The notes beneath the pieces are model-generated. The model had not been told where the DNA came from and did not search any database. It saw only the letters and a list, made by a program, of their open reading frames with translations. The position numbers and the translations under genes are program-made. This document shows, piece by piece, positions 24,649 to 32,652 of a stretch of 43,599 nucleotides of DNA. Numbering within the stretch: the first letter of the stretch is position 1; every line of letters starts with the position of its first letter. Origin of the DNA: Candidatus Bathyarchaeota archaeon (GTDB lineage Archaea; Thermoproteota; Bathyarchaeia; 40CM-2-53-6); the NCBI GenBank assembly GCA_005884605.1, contig VBBE01000021.1, forward strand, positions 1 through 43,599, in the 5' to 3' direction.

Positions 24649-25797
24649 TTGAGCCGAGAGAACGCCTTTCAGGGGCTCCGGTGCACAGAGTGCCACACCG
24701 TCTATCCAAGGGGCGAGATTCTTCAGAAGTGCTCAAAGTGTAACGGGCCCTTGGATACAATAATCAATCCAGAGATTCTCGGAGAGATCTCGAGGGAGGA
24801 TCTCGACAGTACTCCGTCGATATGGAAGTACCGGGCCTTCTTGCCAGTCAATGAGAAGCACAAGATCGTCTCAGCTGGAGAGGGCGGCACGCCTCTGAGA
24901 AAGCTCAGTTCTTTTCAGGGAAACGTGTGGGTGAAGGATGAGACGAAAAACCCGACAGGGACGTTCAAGGACCGAGGCGCTTCTCTTGCAATCACGGCTC
25001 TCTCTGCATTGGGTGTAAAGGATCTTGTCCTATCTTCTGAGGGCAACGCAGGATGCTCTTTCGCCCTATACTCGCATATTGCAGACATAGCTTGTCAAGT
25101 GTTTCTGCCCCGGCAGGCAAATCCGGTAAAGGTCGAGCTTTCTCAGAAACTGGGAGCGAAAGTTACCATAGTTGATGGTACGATAGCTGACGCCGGACGC
25201 CGAACGGAGGCTCTTGCAAAGAGTGAAGGAAGCTACAACGCCTCGACTTTTGTCACACCCTACCGCCACGATGGCAAGGGAACAATGGCTCTGGAAATTT
25301 GTGAACAACTGGGTTGGAAGGTTCCAGACTACGTCGTATACCCTGTTGGAGGGGGAGTCGGACTCGTGGGGATGTGGAAGATGTTCTCTATCCTGGAGAA
25401 AATCGGATGGATCAAAAAGAGACCTAGATTCGTGGCAGTCCAACCTAACGGCTGCGCGCCGGTGGTCAAGGCTTACAATTCGAAGAAAGTTGATGTGGAT
25501 GAATGGAAGAATCCCCAGACAATGGCTTCCGGTCTAAGGATACCCAAGCCAGTTGCGGGAAAGTGGATTCTTCGATGCCTTAGAGAATCAGACGGCATAG
25601 CCCTGTCCGTTACAGATGCGGAGATCCGCAAGTCCATGGGTCAGGCGGTCAAGGATGAGGGTCTTCTCCTCGAGCCCTCCAGCGCGGCAACAATCGCTGC
25701 TCTACACCATCTCTATGGGGAGAAGCTGATCGATAGGTCCGAAGAAGTGGTCGTCATTGCAACCGGGTCCGGTCTGAAGACCCTCGAACAGTTCTGA
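24649..25797 (+). CDS. thrC: Threonine synthase
   Basis: A 382-residue PLP enzyme (fold type II) converting O-phosphohomoserine to threonine. The N-terminal zinc ribbon has CTEC and CSKC. The PLP-lysine motif is PTGTFKDRGASLAITAL; other landmarks are SSEGNAGCSFALYSHIADIA, YPVGGGVGLVGMWKMF and the C-terminal ATGSGLKT. The start is TTG 24649. It stands alone, flanked by two PadR genes: one divergent upstream, one convergent downstream (10 bases between stops). The zinc ribbon plus the Ala-rich core match archaeal threonine synthases; cysteate synthase is the main alternative. Confidence 0.85.
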   Translation: MSRENAFQGLRCTECHTVYPRGEILQKCSKCNGPLDTIINPEILGEISREDLDSTPSIWKYRAFLPVNEKHKIVSAGEGGTPLRKLSSFQGNVWVKDETKNPTGTFKDRGASLAITALSALGVKDLVLSSEGNAGCSFALYSHIADIACQVFLPRQANPVKVELSQKLGAKVTIVDGTIADAGRRTEALAKSEGSYNASTFVTPYRHDGKGTMALEICEQLGWKVPDYVVYPVGGGVGLVGMWKMFSILEKIGWIKKRPRFVAVQPNGCAPVVKAYNSKKVDVDEWKNPQTMASGLRIPKPVAGKWILRCLRESDGIALSVTDAEIRKSMGQAVKDEGLLLEPSSAATIAALHHLYGEKLIDRSEEVVVIATGSGLKTLEQF

Positions 25798-25807
25798 GGG
25801 ATAGTCG

Positions 25808-26227
25808 CTACTTGACCAATGCGTCGAGTCGTTCTGTTATTGTTCTTATCTTGTCCTTGTGGGATTCTAGCTTTGCTCGGTCGGTTTTTGTCAGGTCTTC
25901 GAAGTAGGAGATGTAGCCGGTGATCTCGTTCAGCATCGCGTCTATTGATCGTGGGCCGGTGAAGTGGTTGCTGAACGGCCATTCCTCTTCTTGTTGCGCT
26001 TTGCTAGTTAGCTCGTATCTTCCGTCCTCTCTCTTCTTGATCAGTCCGTCTTGGACCATTTCTTCGAGCATTGGATAGACGGATCCTGGGGAGGGTCTCC
26101 ACCATCCTTGGCTCATGTTCTCTATTTCGTCCATGATCTCTGCCCCGTTCTTTGGTGATCTTCTCAAGATGTTGAGGACCCATGGTCTGAGTCCGCGTTT
26201 TCTGAACATCCCAAATCCCCGAAACAT
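25808..26227 (-). CDS. PadR-family transcriptional regulator
   Basis: About 139 residues from ATG 26227 (a second ATG lies at 26209). The winged helix is RKRGLRPWVLNILRRSPKNG, then AEIMDEIENMSQGWWRPSPG and SVYPMLEEMVQDGLIKKRED. The C-terminal half (SIDAMLNEITGYISYFEDLT) is the dimerisation helix pair, longer than in the first PadR. Directly upstream is a promoter overlaid with three evenly spaced CGATATNG sites. Convergent with threonine synthase. Likely self-regulated. Confidence 0.83.
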   Translation of the reverse strand: MFRGFGMFRKRGLRPWVLNILRRSPKNGAEIMDEIENMSQGWWRPSPGSVYPMLEEMVQDGLIKKREDGRYELTSKAQQEEEWPFSNHFTGPRSIDAMLNEITGYISYFEDLTKTDRAKLESHKDKIRTITERLDALVK

Positions 26228-26228
26228 T

Positions 26229-26273
26229 CGATATCGCTTTTCCGATATTGGATAACCGATATCGAGATATAAA
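26229..26273 (-). promoter_or_regulatory. PadR promoter with three 14-bp-spaced CGATAT operator sites
   Basis: On the plus strand CGATATCG (26229), CGATATTG (26243) and CGATATCG (26257) begin exactly 14 bases apart. They end next to a minus-strand TATA element, CTTTATATC (about 26265-26273). The sites cover the region from TATA to the start codon, the expected place for repressor binding. This strongly suggests autoregulation by the adjacent PadR protein. Confidence 0.7.
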
Positions 26274-26493
26274 GATTCCTCTTCCCATCGAGACAAAGCG
26301 TAGGAGCATATTGAGGCCATCGGAACTCGCCGATAATCAGCCCTGATCCTGAGTCTGGGACAAGCGCCACAACGCGTCCTAGAATCGTTCGGGAACCGGC
26401 CTAGATTTCCCGTCATTTTCCCTTTTCATCAAAGCCCGGATCCTGCCCGGAATCGCAAGACTCGCCCATTATCAATGCCAGACAGAAGATTTT

Positions 26494-26503
26494 CTCTATA
26501 AAG
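26494..26503 (+). promoter_or_regulatory. TATA-like promoter
   Basis: CTCTATAAAG lies about 90 bases upstream of the next gene (TTG 26593). The long leader hints at a 5' UTR or a different start. The gap 26274-26592 otherwise shows no gene. Confidence 0.45.
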
Positions 26504-26592
26504 GGGGGTCTTGCACAACGCACGTTGAGACGCAAGAGTGAGGGTTGGTCGAATCATGCTTAATTCCGAGTTGAAGCAGAAGTCATACTGGT

Positions 26593-27126
26593 TTGACGAT
26601 CCAGATTGACGATGCCGGTGTCGGCGACCTCCTTCATGGAGTCGTCGTTGGCGTGCATCGTAAGGAGACCGGGGAGTTTCATTATGATATGATTCCCGTA
26701 TCCTATTTTCAGATCCCGAGTTTTGGAAGGAAGATGTACCAGAAAAAGGCGACCGAGCTCGCGCTCAATCTCCTCTACCAGATGAAGCTGGGAGAGAACG
26801 AGGACATCGAGATATGCAGTAGTTTCCTGTTCGACGAGACCCGACCCCACCTGGCCGAGAAATACGGAAAGACAAGAGTCAAGACGGCGGTGATTACTGG
26901 AGACGCCCAGAACAACGTGGAGACGGCATACTTGGACGAGATCAGGAACTTGGGCTACGAACCGATTGCTGAGAGAGATGAGAAGCGAGCGAGAAGCTTC
27001 TTTCACATGCTAAAGTGGGTCAAAAACAATCCTGACCGGCTGAGATACGCAAAGACTGGCTGGCCACGACTGAGAAGGTACATGAATCCGACACGAAGAC
27101 ACGACGGTCCCGGCCCAACACGTTAG
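26593..27126 (+). CDS. Conserved hypothetical protein, possible RNase H-like fold
   Basis: A 177-residue soluble protein. The N-terminus TIQIDDAGVGDLLHGVVVGV looks like the first hairpin of an RNase H-like fold, with conserved acidic residues (D6, D7); later acidic residues occur in ICSSFLFDETRPHLAEKYGK and ITGDAQNNVETAYLDEI. The C-terminus is basic (WPRLRRYMNPTRRHDGPGPTR), suggesting nucleic-acid contact. Similar proteins exist in archaea but I cannot name the family. The start is TTG 26593. Confidence 0.6.
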   Translation: MTIQIDDAGVGDLLHGVVVGVHRKETGEFHYDMIPVSYFQIPSFGRKMYQKKATELALNLLYQMKLGENEDIEICSSFLFDETRPHLAEKYGKTRVKTAVITGDAQNNVETAYLDEIRNLGYEPIAERDEKRARSFFHMLKWVKNNPDRLRYAKTGWPRLRRYMNPTRRHDGPGPTR

Positions 27127-27182
27127 GCAAATCGTCGATTCGAAAGAAATAAGTCGCGTCCCAGATCGTTGGGATATTGGCT

Positions 27183-27497
27183 ATGAGCTTACTGGACATG
27201 ATCGCGGGCGAGATGCTTCTCGTCCCAGGCGTCGAGATGAAGGATCACGGAGATGAAGAGATCGAGCTTCACGTCGGCGGCAAGTCCTTCGCGCACATCC
27301 ACAGCCCCGACCGGATAGAACTACGCCTGCCCCCTGACCTCAAAGAGGTCATGATCCGCCAAGGCACGGTCTCTCGCAGCCCAGAGGTTCACGACCGCGA
27401 GGGATGGGTCATCCTCAAGCTCGGACCCAGACCGGATCTCCGCCGAATAATGAGAATCCTACAACAGTCATACCAGTTCGCTTCTTCCACAATATAG
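27183..27497 (+). CDS. DUF5519-like (luciferase-domain) protein
   Basis: A 104-residue protein from ATG 27183 (TTG 27177 in frame). It has the layout of the small DUF5519 group: SFAHIHSPDRIELRLPPDLK, then SRSPEVHDREGWVILKLGPR and a final helix DLRRIMRILQQSYQFA. The function of the family is unknown. The Asp/His-rich centre might bind a metal. It ends 53 bases before the M20-like hydrolase gene. Confidence 0.6.
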   Translation: MSLLDMIAGEMLLVPGVEMKDHGDEEIELHVGGKSFAHIHSPDRIELRLPPDLKEVMIRQGTVSRSPEVHDREGWVILKLGPRPDLRRIMRILQQSYQFASSTI

Positions 27498-27518
27498 TAC
27501 ACATAGCTTCTCTCAACG

Positions 27519-27526
27519 CTTATACC
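27519..27526 (+). promoter_or_regulatory. TATA-like promoter of the M20-family gene
   Basis: CTTATACC centred about 28 bases before the ATG at 27551 predicts a leaderless transcript. A GCGGCAT-CC-ATGCCGC inverted repeat (27542-27557) spans the start codon. Confidence 0.55.
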
Positions 27527-27550
27527 CGACCATTCTTTCAGGCGGCATCC

Positions 27551-28978
27551 ATGCCGCTTGACCGCGGAAGGGTCTTCGCCCACATCGACAAGAACCTTCC
27601 ACAACACATAGCCAAGGTCCAGGAGCTAGTCCGTCAACCCTCTATCTCCCCAGAGAACAAGGGAGTGAGAGACTGCGCGAACCTCGTCCTCAGCTATCTC
27701 ACGAGTCTCGGTGCCAAAGCAAGTCTGGAGGAGACCAGCGGAAACCCAGTAGTCTACGGCAACTATGACTCTGGAGCCGACAAGACGATCGTTGTCTACA
27801 TGATGTACGATACCATGCCAATTGACGAGCCCGGCTGGCGCGTGGACCCACTCGCAGGAACGCTGACCGACGTTCCGCCCTTCGGTCGCTGCCTTGTAGC
27901 CAGAGGAGCCTTCAACACGAAAGGAGAGCTTCGCGGATTCCTGAACGCCTGCGAGTCGATCAAAGCCACTCGACAAAAAATACCAGTCAACCTACTATTC
28001 GTCGTTGAAGGAGAGGAAGAAATGGGAAGCCGCCACCTCCCGGAATTCATATCAAAGCACGAGAAAGAATTGCAAGAAGCCGAGACAGTCTTCTTCCCGT
28101 TCTGCTCACAAGACCGAACCGGAAAGGTCGTAATGTATCTCGGCGTCAAGGGGATAGTGTTCTTCGAACTTGAACTCGACGGCGCGACCTGGGGAAAAGG
28201 TCCGAAAGAGTTTGGGATCCATGGAAGCAACAAGGCCTGGGTTGACAGCCCAGTCTGGAGAATGATCCAGGCACTATCCACGATGACAGGTCCGGACGGC
28301 AACAAGGTCACGATCCAAGACTTCTACCGTCACGCTCAGGTCCCCAACAAGGAAGACCGCGAACTCTTACCGAAGCTGGAGAAGACCTTCAACGATACCG
28401 CCGTGAGAGAGGAGATGAAGGTCGACCGGTTCATCGGCGACAGCCATGGCATTGAAGCGTTGAAAAAGTATCTTTTCGAGCCAACCCTAAACATCAACGG
28501 GATAGCGAGCGGCTACACGGGGCCGGAGACAAAGACTCTGCTCCCGCACAAGATTACCGTAAAGATGGACGTCCGCCTCGTACCGAACATGAGAAAGGAC
28601 GACGTGATACCTATGATCAGAAACCACCTAGACGCTTACGGATTCAAAGACATCCAAATACGAATACTAGAAGCCGGCTACGGAGCGTCACGGACGAGCT
28701 ATCAGAGCCCGCCTGCCCAAGCCGTAATCAAATCCTACAAGGAAATGGGAAAAGATCCAGAATTATGGCCAACGATAGCAGGAAGCGCACCATTCGCAAT
28801 CTTCAATCGAAAGCCCGTCAATCTCCCGGTCGTGATTGGGGGACTCGGCCACGGAGCCCTTTCACACTCGCCGAATGAGTACATCGTAATAGACGAGAAC
28901 GGCCCGACTGGTGGATTGGCATCGATGGAGAAATCCTTCGTCACGATTCTAGACAATTTCGGCAAGATGGTTGGCTAG
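27551..28978 (+). CDS. M20-family metallohydrolase with altered metal ligands
   Basis: A 475-residue M20/M28-clan deacylase-like protein (start ATG 27551; the longer frame upstream is non-coding). Family landmarks: VYMMYDTMPIDEPGWRVDPL, LVARGAFNTKGELRGFLNA, FVVEGEEEMGSRHLPEF, and the C-terminal GLGHGALSHSPNEYIV. In typical members these read H-x-D and GA-D-x-KG; here the first His is Met and the Asp is Asn, while EGEEE and the last His remain. The dimerisation (lid) domain lies at about 210-330. So the protein may bind metal differently or act on an unusual substrate. Subfamily function unknown. Confidence 0.75.
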   Translation: MPLDRGRVFAHIDKNLPQHIAKVQELVRQPSISPENKGVRDCANLVLSYLTSLGAKASLEETSGNPVVYGNYDSGADKTIVVYMMYDTMPIDEPGWRVDPLAGTLTDVPPFGRCLVARGAFNTKGELRGFLNACESIKATRQKIPVNLLFVVEGEEEMGSRHLPEFISKHEKELQEAETVFFPFCSQDRTGKVVMYLGVKGIVFFELELDGATWGKGPKEFGIHGSNKAWVDSPVWRMIQALSTMTGPDGNKVTIQDFYRHAQVPNKEDRELLPKLEKTFNDTAVREEMKVDRFIGDSHGIEALKKYLFEPTLNINGIASGYTGPETKTLLPHKITVKMDVRLVPNMRKDDVIPMIRNHLDAYGFKDIQIRILEAGYGASRTSYQSPPAQAVIKSYKEMGKDPELWPTIAGSAPFAIFNRKPVNLPVVIGGLGHGALSHSPNEYIVIDENGPTGGLASMEKSFVTILDNFGKMVG

Positions 28979-29002
28979 TAATCGTAGCGCTCTTGCGAGA
29001 GG

Positions 29003-29022
29003 ACTAGTTCCGCTGGACTAGT
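29003..29022 (+). terminator. Hairpin after the M20-family gene
   Basis: ACTAGTTC, loop CGCT, GGACTAGT forms an 8-bp stem (one T-G pair) 25 bases beyond the stop. It could terminate the transcript, although no long U-run follows directly. The rest of 28979-29194 shows no gene. Confidence 0.4.
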
Positions 29023-29194
29023 GTTTGCTCGTGAAAGGGTTACTTATTTTTCGACTCGAACCGGTACGCTTTCTCGACCTGTTGGTCTTTTTCTGTCTGG
29101 TCCTGATACGAAAGGTTCGAGACTGACGCGGCAACGCTGTTCGGATTAGCTCCTCGTTGGGACTGGTATATCTACGTTGGATCTGGGTTTTGCT

Positions 29195-29393
29195 CAGGCT
29201 ATTTGCTGAGCTTGCTGTTCCAGTGCCGACTTGGCCAAGTGATCTAAACCTGTTTTCGGTTCCTTCCATGTTGAGCCGCAGACGTGACAGTCGTGAACTC
29301 TATGGTCCTCTCCGTCGTCCCGACCAGCATAGATGCAAGGCCCGATCTGTATCCACAGACAGGACAGATGTGCCTGTCTCCCGAGACTGCCAT
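29195..29393 (-). pseudogene. Decayed double-CxxC zinc-ribbon gene, paralogue of the 41122 gene
   Basis: Minus-strand reading from ATG 29393 gives HICPVCGYRSGLASMLVG. One base out of phase it continues GEDHRVHDCHVCGSTWKEPK, close to the intact zinc-ribbon gene at 41122, which has HTCPVCG and HNCHVCGSTWKEQK. A stop follows at 29195. The frame change makes it a pseudogene. It overlaps the 5' part of the longer open frame on the plus strand (from 29284), which argues that the beta-flower gene begins further downstream. Confidence 0.6.
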
Positions 29394-29496
29394 TGCGCTC
29401 TATATCGGCTTCCGGCTATTTGAACGAGGAGGTCAAAGTCTCATTAGACCATGCTTTCCCTGCTTTGCTATCAATATCATCGGTAACCTTCTTAGC

Positions 29497-29922
29497 TTGA
29501 AAGATAAGCGTGGTGAGGAGACGAACTTGGAACTAGGACCAGAAGCTGAGGAAGAAGAAATCGACGTAATATGGGACGAGAACGGAACCGCAAGGTACAG
29601 ACTACTCAAAGACCGAAGAATTGTCGACTTCGATGGCCACACAATCGCCTGGGTGGACGAAGACGGATTCGTCTACGATTACAAAGGACACTACAAGGCC
29701 TTCTACGAGAACGGTATCCTGCGCGATCAGGAAGGCGCTGTCATCGGACAGGGTCAGGACCCCGTAGGGCCCAAACCCATCTTACCAAACAAAGGACTGA
29801 TTCCAGAGGCAACTAGGCCCGAGAAACCTCCGACCAAACCCAAACTGACAAAGGACAAGGACTCGCCTAAGAAACCTGTGGCTTCACTCCTCTGGTCTCG
29901 GAAGATGCTCGAAGAACTATAG
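29497..29922 (+). CDS. Beta-flower-type repeat protein
   Basis: About 141 residues from TTG 29497; an in-frame start at 29284 would give 212 residues but crosses the decayed zinc-ribbon gene. Residues about 20-80 have repeats of short strands, IDVIWDENGTARYRLLKDRR, then DFDGHTIAWVDEDGFVYDYK, then GHYKAFYENGILRDQEGAVI, like the 4-fold beta flower domain. The C-terminus is a long Pro/Lys-rich low-complexity tail (PTKPKLTKDKDSPKKP). Such proteins are found in many archaea and bacteria without known function. Confidence 0.6.
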   Translation: MKDKRGEETNLELGPEAEEEEIDVIWDENGTARYRLLKDRRIVDFDGHTIAWVDEDGFVYDYKGHYKAFYENGILRDQEGAVIGQGQDPVGPKPILPNKGLIPEATRPEKPPTKPKLTKDKDSPKKPVASLLWSRKMLEEL

Positions 29923-30058
29923 GACATTTGCATTCAGAGTGGAGCCTGGGTTTCCAGACACCTAGTTCTGCATACCGTCTTCCGCGAAGAGTAAAAAGTT
30001 GATCAGAAACTCGTGATTCTTCCAAACTGTTTAGCCTGAAGCGAATCGGCTTGGACCC

Positions 30059-31351
30059 TTGCCCAAGTTGACCCTTTACTATCTTCCAATAGCCATCTTC
30101 ATTGCAGTCTACGTCCTGATAGTTCTTCGAAACCTTCGATGGTTTCGTATTCCGATCTGGACCATTATGATGTCGGGAGCCGTCGCGATGATCTTCTCAG
30201 GGGCCATCCCGCTAGGGGACGCTTATGCATCAATCAATCTCAACGTGATCTTCTTCCTGCTCGGAATGTTTTCCTTGGTTGCTGCCATGGATCTCTCTGG
30301 TCTCCTGGAATACCTTACGTTGAGACTGCTGCGCATTGCAAAGTCGCCTCAGAAAGCCTTCGGACTAACTTTCTTAGGAATAAGCACGATGTCCGCGTTC
30401 CTGGTGAACGACACTTTGGCGTTGATGGCCACGCCGATCATGTTGAGCGTGGCCAAGCAACTGCGGGTCAGACCCGGAGTCTTTCTCATCACTCTCGCCC
30501 TGGGGCTCAGCATTGGCAGCACGATGACCGCCATCGGTAATCCACAGAACCTTCTGGTTGCGCTGTCAACAGGCATTCCAAACCCGATGCTGGTTTTTCT
30601 CTACTACCTTGCCCCTCCAACGCTAGTCGGACTCGCAGTGACCTACCTGATTCTCAGATGGTACTTTAGGATAGAATTTGCAAACTCAACACTGGCGGAA
30701 CTCCAAGTCAATCCTCGAGGCGCGATCAAAGATCGAAGGCTAGCAAAGCTCTCTGGCTGGACTGCAGGAATAGTTGTCCTCGGCTTCTTTCTTGTCGGAA
30801 TCGCTGAACTGTTTGGAGTCCAGGGAAACTTCAACCTTGGAACCGTCTCCCTTCTAGGTGCAACGATCGTGTTCTTGGGAAGCGGGAGACGAAGAGAGAT
30901 TCTCAGATCGGTCGACTGGGGGATCATCATCTTCTTCATTTCGCTCTTCATCGTCATGCAAGCATTTTGGGAGTCAAACGCCCTCCAGAGCCTGATGACC
31001 TCTCTGCCCGTTCTCAACAAGTCTGATCCCGGGCTCTCGATCGTAACGATAATCTTGGCCAGTGCATTCTTCAGCCAGATCCTGAGTAACGTTCCATTTG
31101 TCGCAGTCTACATCAAAGCGATGCAGGCAGCAGGTTTCACAGGGGTCGATGTCAAGCCCTGGATGGCGCTAGCCGGCGCCAGCACGCTATCGGGAGGGAT
31201 TAGTCTCCTGGGCGCGGCTAGTAATGTCATAGTTCTGGAACAGGCCGAGAGCCAAGGAATAGGCTTCGGGTTTGTGGAGTTCTCAAAGATCGGACTTCTC
31301 GTGACAATTCCCAACCTTCTCATCTTGTACCTGTTTCTTCGAGTGCTATAG
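30059..31351 (+). CDS. ArsB/NhaD-type ion transporter
   Basis: A 430-residue integral membrane protein of the ion transporter superfamily (ArsB/NhaD/CitMHS). About eleven segments are seen. Landmarks are the Ser/Asn/Asp-containing FLVNDTLALMATPIMLSVAK, the re-entrant GLSIGSTMTAIGNPQNLLVA and the second-half SNVPFVAVYIKAM, then ISLLGAASNVIVLEQAE, which correspond to the two pseudo-symmetric hairpin motifs. The start is TTG 30059. Substrate could be arsenite, Na+/H+ or a carboxylate; no ars genes are adjacent. Confidence 0.8.
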   Translation: MPKLTLYYLPIAIFIAVYVLIVLRNLRWFRIPIWTIMMSGAVAMIFSGAIPLGDAYASINLNVIFFLLGMFSLVAAMDLSGLLEYLTLRLLRIAKSPQKAFGLTFLGISTMSAFLVNDTLALMATPIMLSVAKQLRVRPGVFLITLALGLSIGSTMTAIGNPQNLLVALSTGIPNPMLVFLYYLAPPTLVGLAVTYLILRWYFRIEFANSTLAELQVNPRGAIKDRRLAKLSGWTAGIVVLGFFLVGIAELFGVQGNFNLGTVSLLGATIVFLGSGRRREILRSVDWGIIIFFISLFIVMQAFWESNALQSLMTSLPVLNKSDPGLSIVTIILASAFFSQILSNVPFVAVYIKAMQAAGFTGVDVKPWMALAGASTLSGGISLLGAASNVIVLEQAESQGIGFGFVEFSKIGLLVTIPNLLILYLFLRVL

Positions 31352-31503
31352 CTCGAATTCTCACCCTATCATACGGCTCAAGAACAGTTCGAAGAAATGG
31401 TCTCGATTTGACATCTTTTTGGCTGTTCAAATCGTTGTATCATATACCCAGCCCGCGGATCCCGTGCTCAACTCCAAGAAAAGGGAGATAGGAAAACCAA
31501 GAA

Positions 31504-31995
31504 ATGGATTCATCGACAAAACGCAAAGTGGGCGCCATCGCCCTGATCGTCGCTGGAATCGGTGCTTTCCTCGTGCCCTTCCTACTACGCGGTCCAGCAC
31601 TACAGGCCTCAAGCAACAGCGGAGGCAACACTGGTGGCACGACACCAACGAGCTCAACCTGCACCACTAACTGTTCAACCGACACAACCCCACCAACGTG
31701 CAGTTCTGACCAAACGACTAACAGCGACAGTAGCCATACTAACCAAGGCAAGCAGCTTGCAAAGGGACACGACAAACAAGACAAGGACACGTCACTGATA
31801 GGCAAAGCGCATGGGTTCATGGCGGCTATGGCCAAACACAACCCGCAGCATGACGCAACTCACTCCACAAAGGTCGACAACGACACTGTCAACACTCAAG
31901 GGCATCACTCCAACGGCCACGACACCGACCACGCAAATGCCTGCGCGGACGACAAGGATAACGAAGGATCCGACGACCGAGGCAACGACGATTAG
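31504..31995 (+). CDS. Membrane-anchored His/Asp-rich extracellular protein
   Basis: A 163-residue protein. An N-terminal anchor (VGAIALIVAGIGAFLVPFLL) is followed by a Ser/Thr/Asn-rich extracellular stretch with paired Cys (CTTNCST, PPTCSSD), and a C-terminus rich in His, Asp, Asn and Lys (for example HHSNGHDTDHANACADDKDN). The composition suggests cation binding or a disordered surface polymer. No known domain. The same strand carries a peroxiredoxin gene downstream. Confidence 0.5.
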   Translation: MDSSTKRKVGAIALIVAGIGAFLVPFLLRGPALQASSNSGGNTGGTTPTSSTCTTNCSTDTTPPTCSSDQTTNSDSSHTNQGKQLAKGHDKQDKDTSLIGKAHGFMAAMAKHNPQHDATHSTKVDNDTVNTQGHHSNGHDTDHANACADDKDNEGSDDRGNDD

Positions 31996-32140
31996 TGGGC
32001 CTAGAAACCAGTCCTAGGCTCCCCAAATTTCTTTTTCTTAGATGTCACCCGATCCACTCTCCTCGTTCAAGACTTGATCTACTGATAGTAGCTGTAAGGT
32101 TTAGAAACATCCACCAGACAGCGGCCCAACTCGACTGTCC

Positions 32141-32617
32141 ATGGTCAACCAGGGCGAAAAGGCTCCGAACTTCACCCTACCAGACACTGATCGAAAACCT
32201 CGCAGCCTCAACGAATTTCTGAAACCCAACGGCGCAACACTTCTCGCCTTCTTCCCAGGAGCATTCACTACCGTATGCACCCGTGAAATGTGCACCTTAC
32301 GTGATAACATGCAGGAGCTGAACGAGATCAACGCCCACGTCCTAGGAATAAGCGTCAACGATCCATTCACGAACAAAGCATTCGCGCAGAACAACAACCT
32401 CAACTTCCCAATTCTTAGCGACTACAACCGAGAGGTTGTGAAACTCTACAACGCATACCACGAAAACTTCGGCAATTTGAAAGGATACACGGTCGCAAAA
32501 AGAGCAGTCTTCATACTAGATCACAATGGAGTCGTTGTGTACAAATGGGTCAGCGACGACCCGACTAAGGAACCGAACTATGAAGAGCTAAAGAGAGCAG
32601 CGGCAAAAACAGCCTGA
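32141..32617 (+). CDS. Peroxiredoxin (AhpC/TSA family)
   Basis: A 158-residue thiol peroxidase of the AhpC/TSA fold. The peroxidatic Cys lies in FFPGAFTTVCTREMCTLRDN (T-x-x-C, about residues 38-58); NFPILSDYNREVVKLYNAY and TVAKRAVFILDHNGVVVYKW follow. A second Cys occurs at +4 of the peroxidatic Cys, as in Bcp/PrxQ-like enzymes. It probably removes peroxides with help from thioredoxin-like proteins such as that at 33430. Confidence 0.85.
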   Translation: MVNQGEKAPNFTLPDTDRKPRSLNEFLKPNGATLLAFFPGAFTTVCTREMCTLRDNMQELNEINAHVLGISVNDPFTNKAFAQNNNLNFPILSDYNREVVKLYNAYHENFGNLKGYTVAKRAVFILDHNGVVVYKWVSDDPTKEPNYEELKRAAAKTA

Positions 32618-32652
32618 AGAAATCTTTACGACAACGGAATCGGGCCGGTTTT

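Noticed and set aside
29018..29269. Minus-strand open frame rich in Arg/Ser
   Set aside because: Composition is not protein-like, and it overlaps the end of the decayed zinc-ribbon gene in another frame.
31427..31841. Minus-strand frames opposite the His/Asp-rich protein
   Set aside because: The low-complexity plus-strand gene explains the open frames on the other strand.
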